A stretch of 64,000 bases of DNA from CAWKAV01 sp963847735 (GCA_963847735.1 CAWKAV010000005.1:124001-188000); one strand, 5' to 3'. Shown: positions 43,714-53,072, counted from the stretch's first letter. Notes: a model not told the origin generated them from the sequence alone. A program made the numbers and translations.

Positions 43714-44823
43714 ATGGCGCCAAAAGAAGAATTTATTCCCAAGTGGATTGCCTGGGAGTCCACCCAACGTTGCAATCTGAACTGTGTTCACTGCCGTTGT
43801 TCGTCAGATATGGATGCGGCGGTTGGCGATTTCAATACCCAGGAAGCGTTCAAACTGATCGATGATATCTGTGAAGTCAGCAAGCCGGTCATGGTTCTTT
43901 CCGGCGGCGAGCCGCTGCTGCGCAAGGACATTTTCGAGATCGCCCGTTATGGTACCAGCAAGGGCCTGCGCATGTGTATGGCCACCAACGGCACCCTGAT
44001 CACCGACCAGGTCTGCCAGCAGATGATCGAAGCCGACATCAAGATGGTCTCGCTCTCCCTTGATGGCTCCACCGCCGAGATCCATGACGACTTCCGTTCC
44101 TGCCCAGGGGCCTATGCCGGGGTGGTGCGTGCCGCGGAAACCCTCAAGCGCAACAGCATCAAGTTCCTGATCAACTCGTCTTTCACCAAGCGTAACCAGA
44201 GTGACATTGGCGCCACCTTCAAGGTCGCCAAGCAGCTCGGCGCTACCGCCTGGTACATGTTCATGATCGTACCGACCGGTCGTGGCGAGGACATCATGAA
44301 CGAGCTGATCTCCAAGGAAGACTACGAGGAGATCCTCTCCTGGCACTACGCGCAGGAGAAGGGTGAAGACGATATCCTCATGCGCCCGACCTGCGCACCA
44401 CACTACTACCGGGTCGTGCCGCAGATGGCCAAGGCCGAAGGCGTCGACTTCAAGCGTCGCAGCCTGACCTTCTCCACCGGCGGCGGCAAAGGTTGCATCG
44501 CCGCCCAGACCATCTGCCTGATCGACTGCTTCGGCAACCTCAAGCCCTGCTCTTATTTCCACTCCTCGGTCGGTAACGTCAAGCAGATACCCTTCAAGGA
44601 GCTCTGGTTCAACAGCAAGACCTTTAACGATCTGCGTGATTTCAAAAAGTACAAAGGCAAATGCGGCGAGTGCGAGTTCATCAATGTCTGCGGCGGCTGC
44701 CGGGCCCGCGCCGACGCCGTCTACGGCGACTATATGGCAGAGGAACCTTTCTGCAACTACGTTCCGCCGCGTACGCGCAAGCGCATGGAAAAAGAAGCTG
44801 CCGAAAACGCAGGCAAAGTCTAA
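43714..44823 (+). CDS. Radical SAM/SPASM protein, NirJ/AhbC-like (haem biosynthesis)
   Basis: The 369-residue protein has the radical SAM cluster motif 'STQRCNLNCVHCRCSSD' (CxxxCxxC near residues 18-25), 'VLSGGEPLLRKDIF' near residue 63 and a C-terminal SPASM Cys set: 'CLIDCFGNLKPCSYF' near residue 265 and 'CGECEFINVCGGCRARA' near residue 310. The body resembles NirJ/AhbC/AhbD tetrapyrrole-modifying enzymes, and hemE lies 43 bases downstream, so a haem or haem d1-related step is likely. Which reaction is not certain. AAGGAG lies 8 bases before ATG 43714. Confidence 0.82.
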   Translation: MAPKEEFIPKWIAWESTQRCNLNCVHCRCSSDMDAAVGDFNTQEAFKLIDDICEVSKPVMVLSGGEPLLRKDIFEIARYGTSKGLRMCMATNGTLITDQVCQQMIEADIKMVSLSLDGSTAEIHDDFRSCPGAYAGVVRAAETLKRNSIKFLINSSFTKRNQSDIGATFKVAKQLGATAWYMFMIVPTGRGEDIMNELISKEDYEEILSWHYAQEKGEDDILMRPTCAPHYYRVVPQMAKAEGVDFKRRSLTFSTGGGKGCIAAQTICLIDCFGNLKPCSYFHSSVGNVKQIPFKELWFNSKTFNDLRDFKKYKGKCGECEFINVCGGCRARADAVYGDYMAEEPFCNYVPPRTRKRMEKEAAENAGKV

Positions 44824-44866
44824 CAAAATTCACAATTAAAAATTGACCTATACAGGAGGCAACATC

Positions 44867-45892
44867 ATGTCAACAGATTACACTTTTCTGAAAGCCTGTC
44901 GCGGTGAAAAAACCGATTACACTCCCGTCTGGCTGATGCGCCAGGCTGGCCGCTACTTGCCCCAGTACATGGCGGTTCGCAAAAATGTCACCTTTCTTGA
45001 GCTGTGCAAGACTCCGGAGCTGGCCGCAGAGGTCACGATTCAACCGATTGACTATCTCAACGCTGACGCGGCAATTCTCTTTTCTGACATCCTCACTCCG
45101 GTAGAACCGATGGGACTGAAGCTTGATTTCGTGCCCGGCCCGGTCTTTGAGAACCCGGTGCGCACCGGGGCGGATATCGATGCTCTGCGTATTCCGGTCA
45201 TGGAAGAGGACGTTCCCTACGTTCTGGAAACGATCAAGATCCTGCGGCGCGAGTTTGAAGGCCGAGTGCCTTTGATCGGTTTCGGCGGCGCGCCCTTCAC
45301 CCTGGCCTGCTACATGGTCGAGGGCAAGGGTAGCAAAGACTTCGCCCAGATCAAGCGCATGATGTATGGCGCTCCGGAACTTTTTGCCAAGCTGATGGAC
45401 AAGATCACCGAGATGTCCCGTCTGTACTTGAATGCACAAGTCACGGCCGGAGCCCAGGCGATTCAGATTTTTGATACCTGGGGGGGCATTGTTTCGCCGC
45501 TCGATTATGCGAAATATATCCTGCCCTACACCAAGAAACTGATCGACGGTCTTGATCGAAGCGTACCGATTATTCACTTCGTCAAGGGCGCCAGCGCCAT
45601 GCTTGATACCGTCAGCCTGGCTGGTTCAGACGTTATGGGCCTCGATTGGCACGTCAATCTTGGCAAGGCTCGCGACATCATCGGTCCCGATATTGCTGTG
45701 CAAGGCAACCTCGACCCGACCGTACTGTATGCCCCCAAGGAGCACATCGAGCGCGAAGTCAAGCGCATCCTCGATGAGAACGCCGGTCGTCCGGGCCACA
45801 TCTTCAACCTTGGCCATGGCATTCTGCCGACGGTCGATCCCGAGCACGCCAAGTTCATGGTCGAATGCGTGCACCGCTTGAGCGGTAAATAG
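44867..45892 (+). CDS. hemE: Uroporphyrinogen decarboxylase
   Basis: The 341-residue enzyme decarboxylates uroporphyrinogen III to coproporphyrinogen III. Signatures are 'VWLMRQAGRYLPQYM' near residue 17, 'ILFSDILTPVEPMGLKL', 'GFGGAPFTLACYMVEG' near residue 140 and 'QGNLDPTVLY' near residue 280. AGGAGG lies 7 bases before ATG 44867, so the longer frame from 44843 is not used. It sits between the radical SAM gene and hemH. Confidence 0.96.
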   Translation: MSTDYTFLKACRGEKTDYTPVWLMRQAGRYLPQYMAVRKNVTFLELCKTPELAAEVTIQPIDYLNADAAILFSDILTPVEPMGLKLDFVPGPVFENPVRTGADIDALRIPVMEEDVPYVLETIKILRREFEGRVPLIGFGGAPFTLACYMVEGKGSKDFAQIKRMMYGAPELFAKLMDKITEMSRLYLNAQVTAGAQAIQIFDTWGGIVSPLDYAKYILPYTKKLIDGLDRSVPIIHFVKGASAMLDTVSLAGSDVMGLDWHVNLGKARDIIGPDIAVQGNLDPTVLYAPKEHIEREVKRILDENAGRPGHIFNLGHGILPTVDPEHAKFMVECVHRLSGK

Positions 45893-45914
45893 GGACGAGG
45901 AACGCGGTACGAGA
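45892..45914. repeat. Diverged copy of the GGGACGAGGGACGCG intergenic repeat
   Basis: GGGACGAGGAACGCG at 45892-45906 matches the 16-base repeat with one change and is followed by GTACGAG. It lies between hemE and hemH, starting at the last base of hemE. Confidence 0.5.
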
Positions 45915-45948
45915 AAACCTTTAACCATTAACCCTTCACGGTTAACGA

Positions 45949-46923
45949 ATGAATCTTGATAAACCAATCGGACTGGTACTTTTGAACATGGGCGGGCCCG
46001 ACTCTTTAAGAGCGGTCCGCCCGTTTCTCTATAACCTGTTTTCCGATCGCGACCTGATCCAGCTGCCGGCCGGGGCGTTGCTGCAGAAACCATTCGCTTG
46101 CGTGATCAGTCGCTTGCGGGCGCCGAAAGTCAGGTTGAACTATGCCTCGATCGGCGGCAAGTCGCCGCTGCTCGAGTGGACCGTTAAACAGGCTGAGGGC
46201 ACGGCCCGTGAGCTCGGCAGCCAGGTCAAACCGTTCGTGGCCATGCGCTACTGGCGGCCACGGGCCGAAGCTTGCCTGCATCGCATGAAGCAGGAAGGTG
46301 TCGAACAGGCTGTCGTGCTCTCCATGTATCCGCATTATACCGGTGCGACCTCCGGTAGCAGCATCAAGGATTTTGCCGCCGCCGCCGCGCGGATCCATCC
46401 ACAGCTTAAATACACGGTCATCAGCGAATGGTACGATTGGCCTGCTTACCTGGATGTATTGGCCAACCGGATACGCGACGGGCTCGAGAAATTCCACGAG
46501 CTGGTGCGTGATGAAATCCCCATCCTGTTTTCGGCACATGCGTTGCCACAGAAGTTCATTGACGATGGCGATCCCTACCTCGACCATGTCCTCTGCACGG
46601 TCAAGGGTGTGATGGAGCGCTTCGAAGATCACCCCTGGCGGCTTGGCTTCCAGAGCCGGAGCGGGCCGGTGCAGTGGATGGAGCCCGACACGCTGGACGT
46701 GCTGGACCAACTCGGGGCGGAACAGGCGTCAGGGGCCCTGATCGTGCCGATCTCTTTTGTCTCGGATCATATCGAGACCCTGCAGGAGATTGATTTCGAG
46801 ATGCGCATGCACGCCGAAGCGGTCGGCCTGCCACGCTTTGAGCGGGCGCCCTCACTGAATGATCACCAGGATTTCCTGCAGGCGTTGGCGGGGTTGGTCA
46901 GACATCATCTGGAGAATATATGA
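45949..46923 (+). CDS. hemH: Ferrochelatase
   Basis: The 324-residue enzyme inserts Fe2+ into protoporphyrin IX. It shows 'IGLVLLNMGGPDSLRAVRPF' at residue 6, 'VVLSMYPHYTGATSGSS' near residue 123, 'ILFSAHALPQKFIDDGD' near residue 190 (catalytic His) and 'VPISFVSDHIETLQEID' near residue 263 with the conserved Glu. No strong Shine-Dalgarno is visible. The stop overlaps the next small gene by 4 bases. It uses the product made by the HemG-type oxidase encoded at 54.2 kb. Confidence 0.95.
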   Translation: MNLDKPIGLVLLNMGGPDSLRAVRPFLYNLFSDRDLIQLPAGALLQKPFACVISRLRAPKVRLNYASIGGKSPLLEWTVKQAEGTARELGSQVKPFVAMRYWRPRAEACLHRMKQEGVEQAVVLSMYPHYTGATSGSSIKDFAAAAARIHPQLKYTVISEWYDWPAYLDVLANRIRDGLEKFHELVRDEIPILFSAHALPQKFIDDGDPYLDHVLCTVKGVMERFEDHPWRLGFQSRSGPVQWMEPDTLDVLDQLGAEQASGALIVPISFVSDHIETLQEIDFEMRMHAEAVGLPRFERAPSLNDHQDFLQALAGLVRHHLENI

Positions 46924-47102
46924 CGATCCCCTGTCGCCATTGCGGGGCGGAGTTTGATCCCGATAACCTGCCGGATGACGCGGCTGTAGAGGCGGGGCTG
47001 ATCCTGGCTTTCGAGCGCTACAACGACGCCGGCAAAGTCTGCGCGAACTGTCTCGCCAGCCGCGGCCGCCTGGCGATGATGTATGATCCCAGCTGCCATT
47101 AA
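46920..47102 (+). CDS. Small CxxC protein co-translated with hemH
   Basis: The 60-residue protein has two CxxC knuckles, 'IPCRHCGAEFDP' and 'VCANCLASRG', spaced about 38 residues apart, like a zinc ribbon or a small metal-binding protein. A further Cys lies in the C-terminal 'DPSCH'. The 4-base ATGA overlap with hemH argues that it is real. I do not recognise the family. An iron-delivery or regulatory role for ferrochelatase is only a guess. Confidence 0.6.
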   Translation: MTIPCRHCGAEFDPDNLPDDAAVEAGLILAFERYNDAGKVCANCLASRGRLAMMYDPSCH

Positions 47103-47109
47103 AGCTGGT

Positions 47110-47127
47110 GACGCGTAACGCGGGACG
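47110..47127. repeat. Diverged copy of the GGGACG/ACGCG intergenic repeat
   Basis: GACGCGTAACGCGGGACG at 47110-47127 lies just after the CxxC gene and is built from the same ACGCG and GGGACG units. It is roughly complementary to the exact copy at 47220-47235. Confidence 0.4.
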
Positions 47128-47172
47128 CCCGAAAAAACTTTTGCTCTGGTTATAAGATCGGAAAACAAAGCT

Positions 47173-47215
47173 AAAAAAGGGGCCAGATCGTTTAGACCTG
47201 GCCCGGCGTTTTTGA
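47173..47215. terminator. Bidirectional intrinsic terminator between the haem operon and cbpA
   Basis: GGGCCAG (47180-47186) pairs with CTGGCCC (47198-47204). Six A residues precede the stem and TTTTT follows shortly after, so it can stop transcripts from both convergent units. Confidence 0.7.
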
Positions 47216-47219
47216 CTTT

Positions 47220-47235
47220 CGCGTCCCTCGTCCCG
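47220..47235. repeat. Exact copy of the 16-base repeat CGCGTCCCTCGTCCCG
   Basis: This copy sits directly before the stop of the DnaJ-like gene. The same 16 bases occur at 54199-54214 and, inverted, at 54067-54082. Confidence 0.7.
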
Positions 47236-47237
47236 GC

Positions 47238-48128
47238 CTAAAGATCCAACTCCCTGAGCTTCTCCAACAATCCCGATTGCTCATCGCTCAATTCAGCCGG
47301 AACTTCAACTTCAAGCACAGCATAAAGATCCCCGGCCGGATTGCCGGTCCGCCCCGGAACGCCAAAGCCCTTGAGCCTGATTTTGCTGCCGTTCTGTGTG
47401 CCGGGTTTCACCTTGATGCGCTTGGTGTCCTCCAGGGTTGTCACTGTCACCGAGGTGCCCAGGCATAACCCGGTAAAGGGCAGCTTGACGGTTGTGAACA
47501 AATCCTGCCCTTCGCGGCGGAAGCGGTGATCGCTGGTGACGTTGATCTCGAGCATCAGGTCGCCGGCCGGGCCGCCGGAATTGCTGGCACCTCCTTTGCC
47601 CGGGATACGCAGTTTCTGGCCGGGTTCGACCCCTGCCGGAATACGGACCAGCAGGTTCTCGGTCTGACCGCCACGGTCAAGGTTGACGTGGCGTTCGCCG
47701 CCGAGCACGGCCTGGCGGAAGGGGATGGTGATCCGCATCAGGTAGTCCTGCCCCTTTGCGGGGCGCGGCCTGTGGTGCGCGGTTCGGCCAGCCCCGCCGA
47801 AGATATGGCTGAAGACATCATCGCCGCCGCGGCCGCCAAAGCCGAATTCACGGAAAATATTTCCCAGGTCAACATTGCGGAAGATATCCTCCTGGGAAAA
47901 GCGCTGGTGGAAAGCCGCATCGCCAAACTGGTCGTACTGCTGTTTCTTCTCCGGGTCGGAAAGCACGGCGTAAGCTTCGGTGATCTCCTTGAAACGCTCT
48001 TCGGCTTTCTTGTCGTCGGGATTTTTGTCCGGGTGGAATTTCATCGCCAGTTTGCGATAGTTCTTTTTAATCTGGTCGGCGCTGGCAGATTTTTCCAGAC
48101 CGAGAGCAGCATAGTAATCTTTGGCCAT
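47238..48128 (-). CDS. cbpA: CbpA-like DnaJ co-chaperone
   Basis: The 296-residue protein has an N-terminal J domain with the HPD motif ('LAMKFHPDKNPDDKKA', residues 27-42), a G/F-rich linker ('FGFGGRGGDDVFSHIFGG') and two C-terminal client-binding domains ('VRIPAGVEPGQKLRIPGKGG' and 'VKPGTQNGSKIRLKGFG'). It lacks the CxxCxGxG zinc-finger repeats of DnaJ, so it is the CbpA class. It stimulates DnaK. GAGGA lies 7 bases upstream of the ATG. Confidence 0.92.
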   Translation of the reverse strand: MAKDYYAALGLEKSASADQIKKNYRKLAMKFHPDKNPDDKKAEERFKEITEAYAVLSDPEKKQQYDQFGDAAFHQRFSQEDIFRNVDLGNIFREFGFGGRGGDDVFSHIFGGAGRTAHHRPRPAKGQDYLMRITIPFRQAVLGGERHVNLDRGGQTENLLVRIPAGVEPGQKLRIPGKGGASNSGGPAGDLMLEINVTSDHRFRREGQDLFTTVKLPFTGLCLGTSVTVTTLEDTKRIKVKPGTQNGSKIRLKGFGVPGRTGNPAGDLYAVLEVEVPAELSDEQSGLLEKLRELDL

Positions 48129-48226
48129 GATGTTTCCTCAGGATGCCATGATTAGGGTGTGATTCGCGAGCTCAATATAGTGACGGTTTGGCGGGCCGTC
48201 AAGGTCGCTCATGAGTTGGCCCTGTC

Positions 48227-49021
48227 TCAGCCGGCAGTTCTCCAACGCTCCAGATGCTCCTCAATGAAGGCAACGATGCGCTGCTGTTCCTCCTGGCCCT
48301 TGCCGGTCACCTGCATCGGTTCGCCAAAGGCAAAGTGCACGGTCCTCGAAGGCACGATCGGGCCGAAATCCTTAATGATCCTGCCGGTCGACCAGGCCCA
48401 GGTCAGCAGGGCGACCGGCACGACGATGGCTCCGGTTTTCTGGGCGAGTTTGATACCGATGCTGTTGAACTGTTTCGGGTCAAAATCGACCGTGCGCGTA
48501 TGCTGCGGAAAAATAATCAGTGAACGTCCCTGCTCGAGCCGGCGCGCACCCTCTTCCATGACCACTTTGAGATCCTCACGGGCATTGACGCGATCGACGA
48601 CCACGGGGTCACGAGCCCTGATGATATTACCGAACACCGGGTAATCGACCAGGCTGCGTTTGACCACGTAGGTCAGGTCCAGACCGTGCGGCATGATCAG
48701 CGACGGCAGAACGAAAGTCTCGAGGCTGCTCATATGGTTGGCGATGAAGACGCAAGGTCGATCGATCCCCTGAAGATGCTGCATGCCGGTCACATCCAGA
48801 TGGCAGCCGACCTGCTCCAGGGCTTTGACGGTGGTGGCGCTGCTGTTGTGCCAGTCGACGGAATCATAGTTGCCTTTTTTGGCAGCGACGCTGCCCCTCC
48901 AGACCACGGAAATGGCTTTGAAGTAAAAAACGAGTGAGGGCAACAGCCGGGCGAACCAACCGATTTCATGTTGCGGAGTATGATACTCAGTGCCTTCGAA
49001 AAAACCTTTGATGTCCCTCAT
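48227..49021 (-). CDS. 1-acyl-sn-glycerol-3-phosphate acyltransferase-like protein
   Basis: The 264-residue protein belongs to the PlsC/LPLAT family. The active-site box reads 'CVFIANHMSSLETFVLP' near residue 92, so the usual HxxxxD is HxxxxE. 'SLIIFPQHTRTVDFDPKQFN' near residue 167 is the FPEGTR-like box (PQHTR) and 'GAIVVPVALL' follows. The NHMS(S/T)LETF variant is one I recall from Desulfobacterota, so the Glu may be functional. It is co-translated with the upstream MFS gene (4-base overlap). The acceptor lipid is unknown. Confidence 0.82.
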   Translation of the reverse strand: MRDIKGFFEGTEYHTPQHEIGWFARLLPSLVFYFKAISVVWRGSVAAKKGNYDSVDWHNSSATTVKALEQVGCHLDVTGMQHLQGIDRPCVFIANHMSSLETFVLPSLIMPHGLDLTYVVKRSLVDYPVFGNIIRARDPVVVDRVNAREDLKVVMEEGARRLEQGRSLIIFPQHTRTVDFDPKQFNSIGIKLAQKTGAIVVPVALLTWAWSTGRIIKDFGPIVPSRTVHFAFGEPMQVTGKGQEEQQRIVAFIEEHLERWRTAG

Positions 49022-50187
49022 AGTGCCTTCTTACCTGATGTTTGTGAACGCGAACTTCGGAAACGGAACAGAAACAGTGCGGCGGCCATGCCCAGTGCTG
49101 CGCAGAGGAAGAGAACGTTCAGGCCAAACCAGTCGCCAATATAGCCCAGGAACAGCGATCCTGCAAAGATTCCCGTGTCGATGCCGCCGGTAAAAATTCC
49201 GGTGGCCTTGCCACGGACCGTAGCCGGTTCATCTCGGACAGCCATAGTGTTTAAGAGCGGAAAGAGCAGGCCGTGGCCGACGCCGGACAAAATCCCGGCA
49301 ACGCAGAGCGTCGCCTGGTTGTAAGTCAGGGGCAGCAGGAAGAGCCCGACCATGTACAGGACGATGCTGTAGGGCAGGATGAGGTTCTCTCCGAGCCGGT
49401 CCGCCAGCCGGCTGGCGACGAATCGAATCGCAATGGCTCCCCCCGAGTAACAGAAAAAGTAGACCGAGATATAGCCGAGGTTGCGTTCTGCGGCGAGGGG
49501 CGCCACAAAGCCGCCGGTCGCCGCCAGGCCGAAACCGAACAGCAGGGCAAGCAGTCCCACCACGATGAATTTTTCCCGTTTGAGAAGTCCGAAGAAGGTT
49601 GTCTGCTGAATTGTGCTACGTGCCGGCCCGCTTTCCTGAAGGTGTTGATGCACCAGCAGGGCAACCCCGGCCAGGGCCGCGGCGGTCACGAACATGCCGA
49701 AAAAGCCGAAGTGTTCAATCGTGGCCTCGGCGACCACCGGGCCGATGGCGACGCCGAGCAGTCCGGAGATGCCGAACATGCCGATGCCCTCATTGTGGCG
49801 GTCCTGTGGCAGGATGTCTGCCATGAAAGTGAAGACCGCGGTAAAACAGATGGCCAGGCCTATACCGTGGATGGCGCGCAGCAGCAGCAGGAGGGGATAG
49901 CCTGAACCGAGCGGGTCTTGAATCAGGATATAGAGACAGGGCGAGACGACCATGAGCAGGCTGCCCAGTGTGTAGCTGCGCTTGCGACCGATGCGATCAA
50001 TCATTTCGGCCACCCAGGGGCGGCAGAGGGCCGAGGCCATGGCAAACACGCCCATGATGACGCCGACGTCACCCTGATTGCCACCGTGGTCAAGAATGAA
50101 GAGAGGCAGCAGGAAGAAGGCGCTGAAACTGGCAGTATGGCAGAGGTTGGCAACTGCCATGGCCCAGAATGCAGGAGTGTAAAGCAT
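49018..50187 (-). CDS. MFS transporter
   Basis: The 389-residue protein has 12 hydrophobic segments and an MFS loop motif between helices 2 and 3 ('PWVAEMIDRIGRKRSYTLG', about residue 56; D-R-x-GRK). The frame opens at 50280, but the first 31 residues are not membrane-like; ATG 50187 with GGAAA upstream starts just before helix 1. Substrate is unknown. The 4-base overlap with the acyltransferase gene suggests the pair may act on the same lipid or metabolite, for example lysophospholipid flipping and reacylation as in LplT-Aas. That is inference. Confidence 0.85.
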   Translation of the reverse strand: MLYTPAFWAMAVANLCHTASFSAFFLLPLFILDHGGNQGDVGVIMGVFAMASALCRPWVAEMIDRIGRKRSYTLGSLLMVVSPCLYILIQDPLGSGYPLLLLLRAIHGIGLAICFTAVFTFMADILPQDRHNEGIGMFGISGLLGVAIGPVVAEATIEHFGFFGMFVTAAALAGVALLVHQHLQESGPARSTIQQTTFFGLLKREKFIVVGLLALLFGFGLAATGGFVAPLAAERNLGYISVYFFCYSGGAIAIRFVASRLADRLGENLILPYSIVLYMVGLFLLPLTYNQATLCVAGILSGVGHGLLFPLLNTMAVRDEPATVRGKATGIFTGGIDTGIFAGSLFLGYIGDWFGLNVLFLCAALGMAAALFLFRFRSSRSQTSGKKAL

Positions 50188-50429
50188 CGGGTTGTTTCCA
50201 GTTGGGGTTGAGTTGGCCGGTATTCTGACTTGACCCCTCTGGACAGTCAAGAGACAATCGGCCCCGGATCTGCCGGCCATGTAAAAAGACGATTAATCTT
50301 GCCTGGCCAGGGGTGTTGTCATGGCGGCGCTATCCGTGACCACCGACCATCTCAGGATTGCCCTTTGCCACGCATGTGGAATTAAGGTATCTTGAAGAAG
50401 AATAAATTCCCTGAAGGAACCGCTCTTTA

Positions 50430-53072
50430 ATGAACTCTCCACTACGGACAACTCACCTCAAAGATTACCTCCCTCCCGCGTACCTGGTTGACCAGGTTGA
50501 TCTGCATTTCGATCTGCATCCGGCCGGCACCGAAGTCCGGGCCATTCTGCAACTGCGAATTAACCCGGAATCACGGCAGGACAACAATGAACTTCACCTG
50601 AACGGGCGCAACCTGGAACTGCTGGCCGTGGCCATGGACGGCCGGCCTCTCGATGCGTCGGCTTATGTGCTGGATGACGAGGGTCTGTCGATCAGCGGGG
50701 TCCCCGACAAGTTCGAACTGCAGACAGTGGTGCGTATCAACCCGGACGCCAACGCCGCTCTCGAGGGCTTGTACCGGGCGAGCGGCATCTTCTGTACCCA
50801 GTGTGAAGCCCAGGGCTTTCGCAAAATCACCTATTATCCCGATCGTCCGGATGTCATGGCCCGTTTCACCGCCACCCTGGTCGGGGATCGCGCCAGCACG
50901 CCCGTGCTTCTGGCCAACGGCAACCTGGTCGTTTCCGGAGTCCTGGACGATGGCCGCCACTTTGCCACCTTTGAGGACCCTTTCCCGAAACCGGCTTACC
51001 TGTTTGCCCTGGTGGCCGGCCAACTGACCGCTATCGAAGACAGCTTTACCACCTTGTCGGGACGCAAAGTCAGGCTGCAGATCTTTGTCGAGCAGCGCAA
51101 TCGCTACCAGTGTGAGCACGCCATGGCTTCGCTCAGGAACGCCATGCGCTGGGACGAGGAGACCTATGGTCTGGAGTATGACCTCGATGAATACAAGGTC
51201 GTCGCGGTTGATGACTTCAACATGGGGGCGATGGAAAACAAGGGCCTCAACGTCTTCAACTCCAAGTATGTCCTGGCGCGGCCCGAGACGGCCACCGATG
51301 CTGATTTCCAGGGCATTGAGGGCGTTATCGGCCATGAATATTTCCACAACTGGACCGGCAACCGGGTGACCTGCCGCGACTGGTTTCAGCTCAGCCTCAA
51401 GGAGGGTTTGACGGTCTTTCGAGACCAGGAATTCTCTGCCGACATGGGCTCGCGGGCCGTCAAGCGGATCAGCGATGTGCGCCTGCTGAGAAATATCCAG
51501 TTTCCGGAAGATGCCGGGCCAATGGCCCATTCGGTGCGCCCCGAGTCCTATGTCGAGATCAACAACTTCTACACCGCCACCGTCTACAACAAGGGCGCCG
51601 AGGTCATCCGCATGTATCAGACCCTGCTCGGCGGCGAGGGCTTCCGGCGCGGCCTGGAGCTCTATTTCGAACGCCATGACGGCCAGGCGGTGACCACGGA
51701 TGATTTCCTGTCGGCCATGGCCGACAGCAACGCTGTTGATTTAAGCCAGTTCCAGCTCTGGTACAGCCAGGCGGGAACGCCGGTCCTCAATATCAGCGGA
51801 GTCTATGATGGGACAAGCAGGGAGTTCCGGCTGCACGTCCGGCAGAGCTGCCCGGCAACCCCTGGCCAGCTCGACAAGCAGCCTTTCCTGATCCCGCTGC
51901 AGGTTGGCCTGCTTGGCCCCGACGGTGAGGATCTGCCGTTGCAGTTGAACGGAGAGCTTGCCGCGGCGGGTCATGAGCGGGTCTTGAAGATCACGCGGAC
52001 CGAGCAGACCTTTGTGTTCGTCAACGTGCCGGTCACGCCGGTCCCTTCGCTGCTGCGCGACTTCTCGGCGCCGGTTAAAATTCATTATCCTTACAGCAGG
52101 TCAGAGCTGGCTTTTCTGTTTGCCCACGACAGTGACTCATTCAATCGTTGGGAGGCCGGCCAGCGCCTGGCAACCGATGTCCTCCTCGAAATGATGGCGG
52201 CTGTCAAGGACGGCCGTCAACCGGAAGTCCCGAAAGATTTTCTGGTGGCTTTCCGTGCGGCCCTGAACGACCACGCCGCGGACCCGGCTTTGCTGGCATT
52301 GGCCCTGACCCTGCCTGGAGAGATAGAGCTGGCTGAGGCCGTGACGAGTGCCGATCCCGGAGCCATCCATGTCGCCCGCCAAACTTTACGCAAGTCCCTG
52401 GCAGCAAGGCTGAAAAATGAGTTTGGTGCCGTTATGGCGGCCATGCAGGATTATGGTCTTTACAGCCTGAAACCGGCGGCAATCGGTCGGCGCAGCCTGA
52501 AAAATCTCTGTCTCGCCTACCTGGCACTTGTACCGGATACCGCGCTTCAGCATATCTGCTTTGAGCAGTTTGTCGACGCAGACAATATGACTGACCGCAT
52601 GGCGGCCCTGACCTGCCTGGTGCACAACCGGCTGCCGAAGTGGCAGGAAGCCCAGGCCGCATTTTACCAGCAGTTCCAGGATGACCCGCTGGTGGTTGAT
52701 AAATGGTTCAGCCTGCAGGCAACCGCGCCCCGGTCGGAGACCCTGGCCAGGGTGCAGGAGCTGATGGAGCACCCGGCGTTCACCATGCGCAACCCGAACC
52801 GGGTGCGTGCCCTGATCGGCGCCTTCGCCCACGGCAATCCGGCTTTTTTCCACGATCTCTCGGGGACCGGGTATGAGTTTGTCGCCGACCGGGTGCTGGA
52901 GCTCGATGCCTTTAATCCACAGGTTGCAGCCAGGATGATCTCTCCTTTGAGCCGCTGGCGGCGCTATGACAGTGATCGGCAGCGACTGATGCGCCAGCAA
53001 CTGCAGCGCATTCAGGATCAGGGTCATTTGTCATCGGATGTGGGTGAGATCGTGTCGAAATCCTTGAACTGA
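50430..53072 (+). CDS. pepN: Aminopeptidase N
   Basis: The 880-residue protein is a bacterial M1 aminopeptidase of PepN size and domain order. The exopeptidase motif 'DDFNMGAMENKGLN' (GAMEN near residue 264) and zinc site 'VIGHEYFHNWTGNRVTCRDW' (HExxH near residue 300) with Glu in 'LSLKEGLTVFRDQEF' are intact. The C-terminal PepN-type helical domain ends 'DIGEIVSKSLN'-like ('SSDVGEIVSKSLN'). It trims N-terminal residues from peptides in the cytoplasm. Monocistronic. Confidence 0.95.
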   Translation: MNSPLRTTHLKDYLPPAYLVDQVDLHFDLHPAGTEVRAILQLRINPESRQDNNELHLNGRNLELLAVAMDGRPLDASAYVLDDEGLSISGVPDKFELQTVVRINPDANAALEGLYRASGIFCTQCEAQGFRKITYYPDRPDVMARFTATLVGDRASTPVLLANGNLVVSGVLDDGRHFATFEDPFPKPAYLFALVAGQLTAIEDSFTTLSGRKVRLQIFVEQRNRYQCEHAMASLRNAMRWDEETYGLEYDLDEYKVVAVDDFNMGAMENKGLNVFNSKYVLARPETATDADFQGIEGVIGHEYFHNWTGNRVTCRDWFQLSLKEGLTVFRDQEFSADMGSRAVKRISDVRLLRNIQFPEDAGPMAHSVRPESYVEINNFYTATVYNKGAEVIRMYQTLLGGEGFRRGLELYFERHDGQAVTTDDFLSAMADSNAVDLSQFQLWYSQAGTPVLNISGVYDGTSREFRLHVRQSCPATPGQLDKQPFLIPLQVGLLGPDGEDLPLQLNGELAAAGHERVLKITRTEQTFVFVNVPVTPVPSLLRDFSAPVKIHYPYSRSELAFLFAHDSDSFNRWEAGQRLATDVLLEMMAAVKDGRQPEVPKDFLVAFRAALNDHAADPALLALALTLPGEIELAEAVTSADPGAIHVARQTLRKSLAARLKNEFGAVMAAMQDYGLYSLKPAAIGRRSLKNLCLAYLALVPDTALQHICFEQFVDADNMTDRMAALTCLVHNRLPKWQEAQAAFYQQFQDDPLVVDKWFSLQATAPRSETLARVQELMEHPAFTMRNPNRVRALIGAFAHGNPAFFHDLSGTGYEFVADRVLELDAFNPQVAARMISPLSRWRRYDSDRQRLMRQQLQRIQDQGHLSSDVGEIVSKSLN

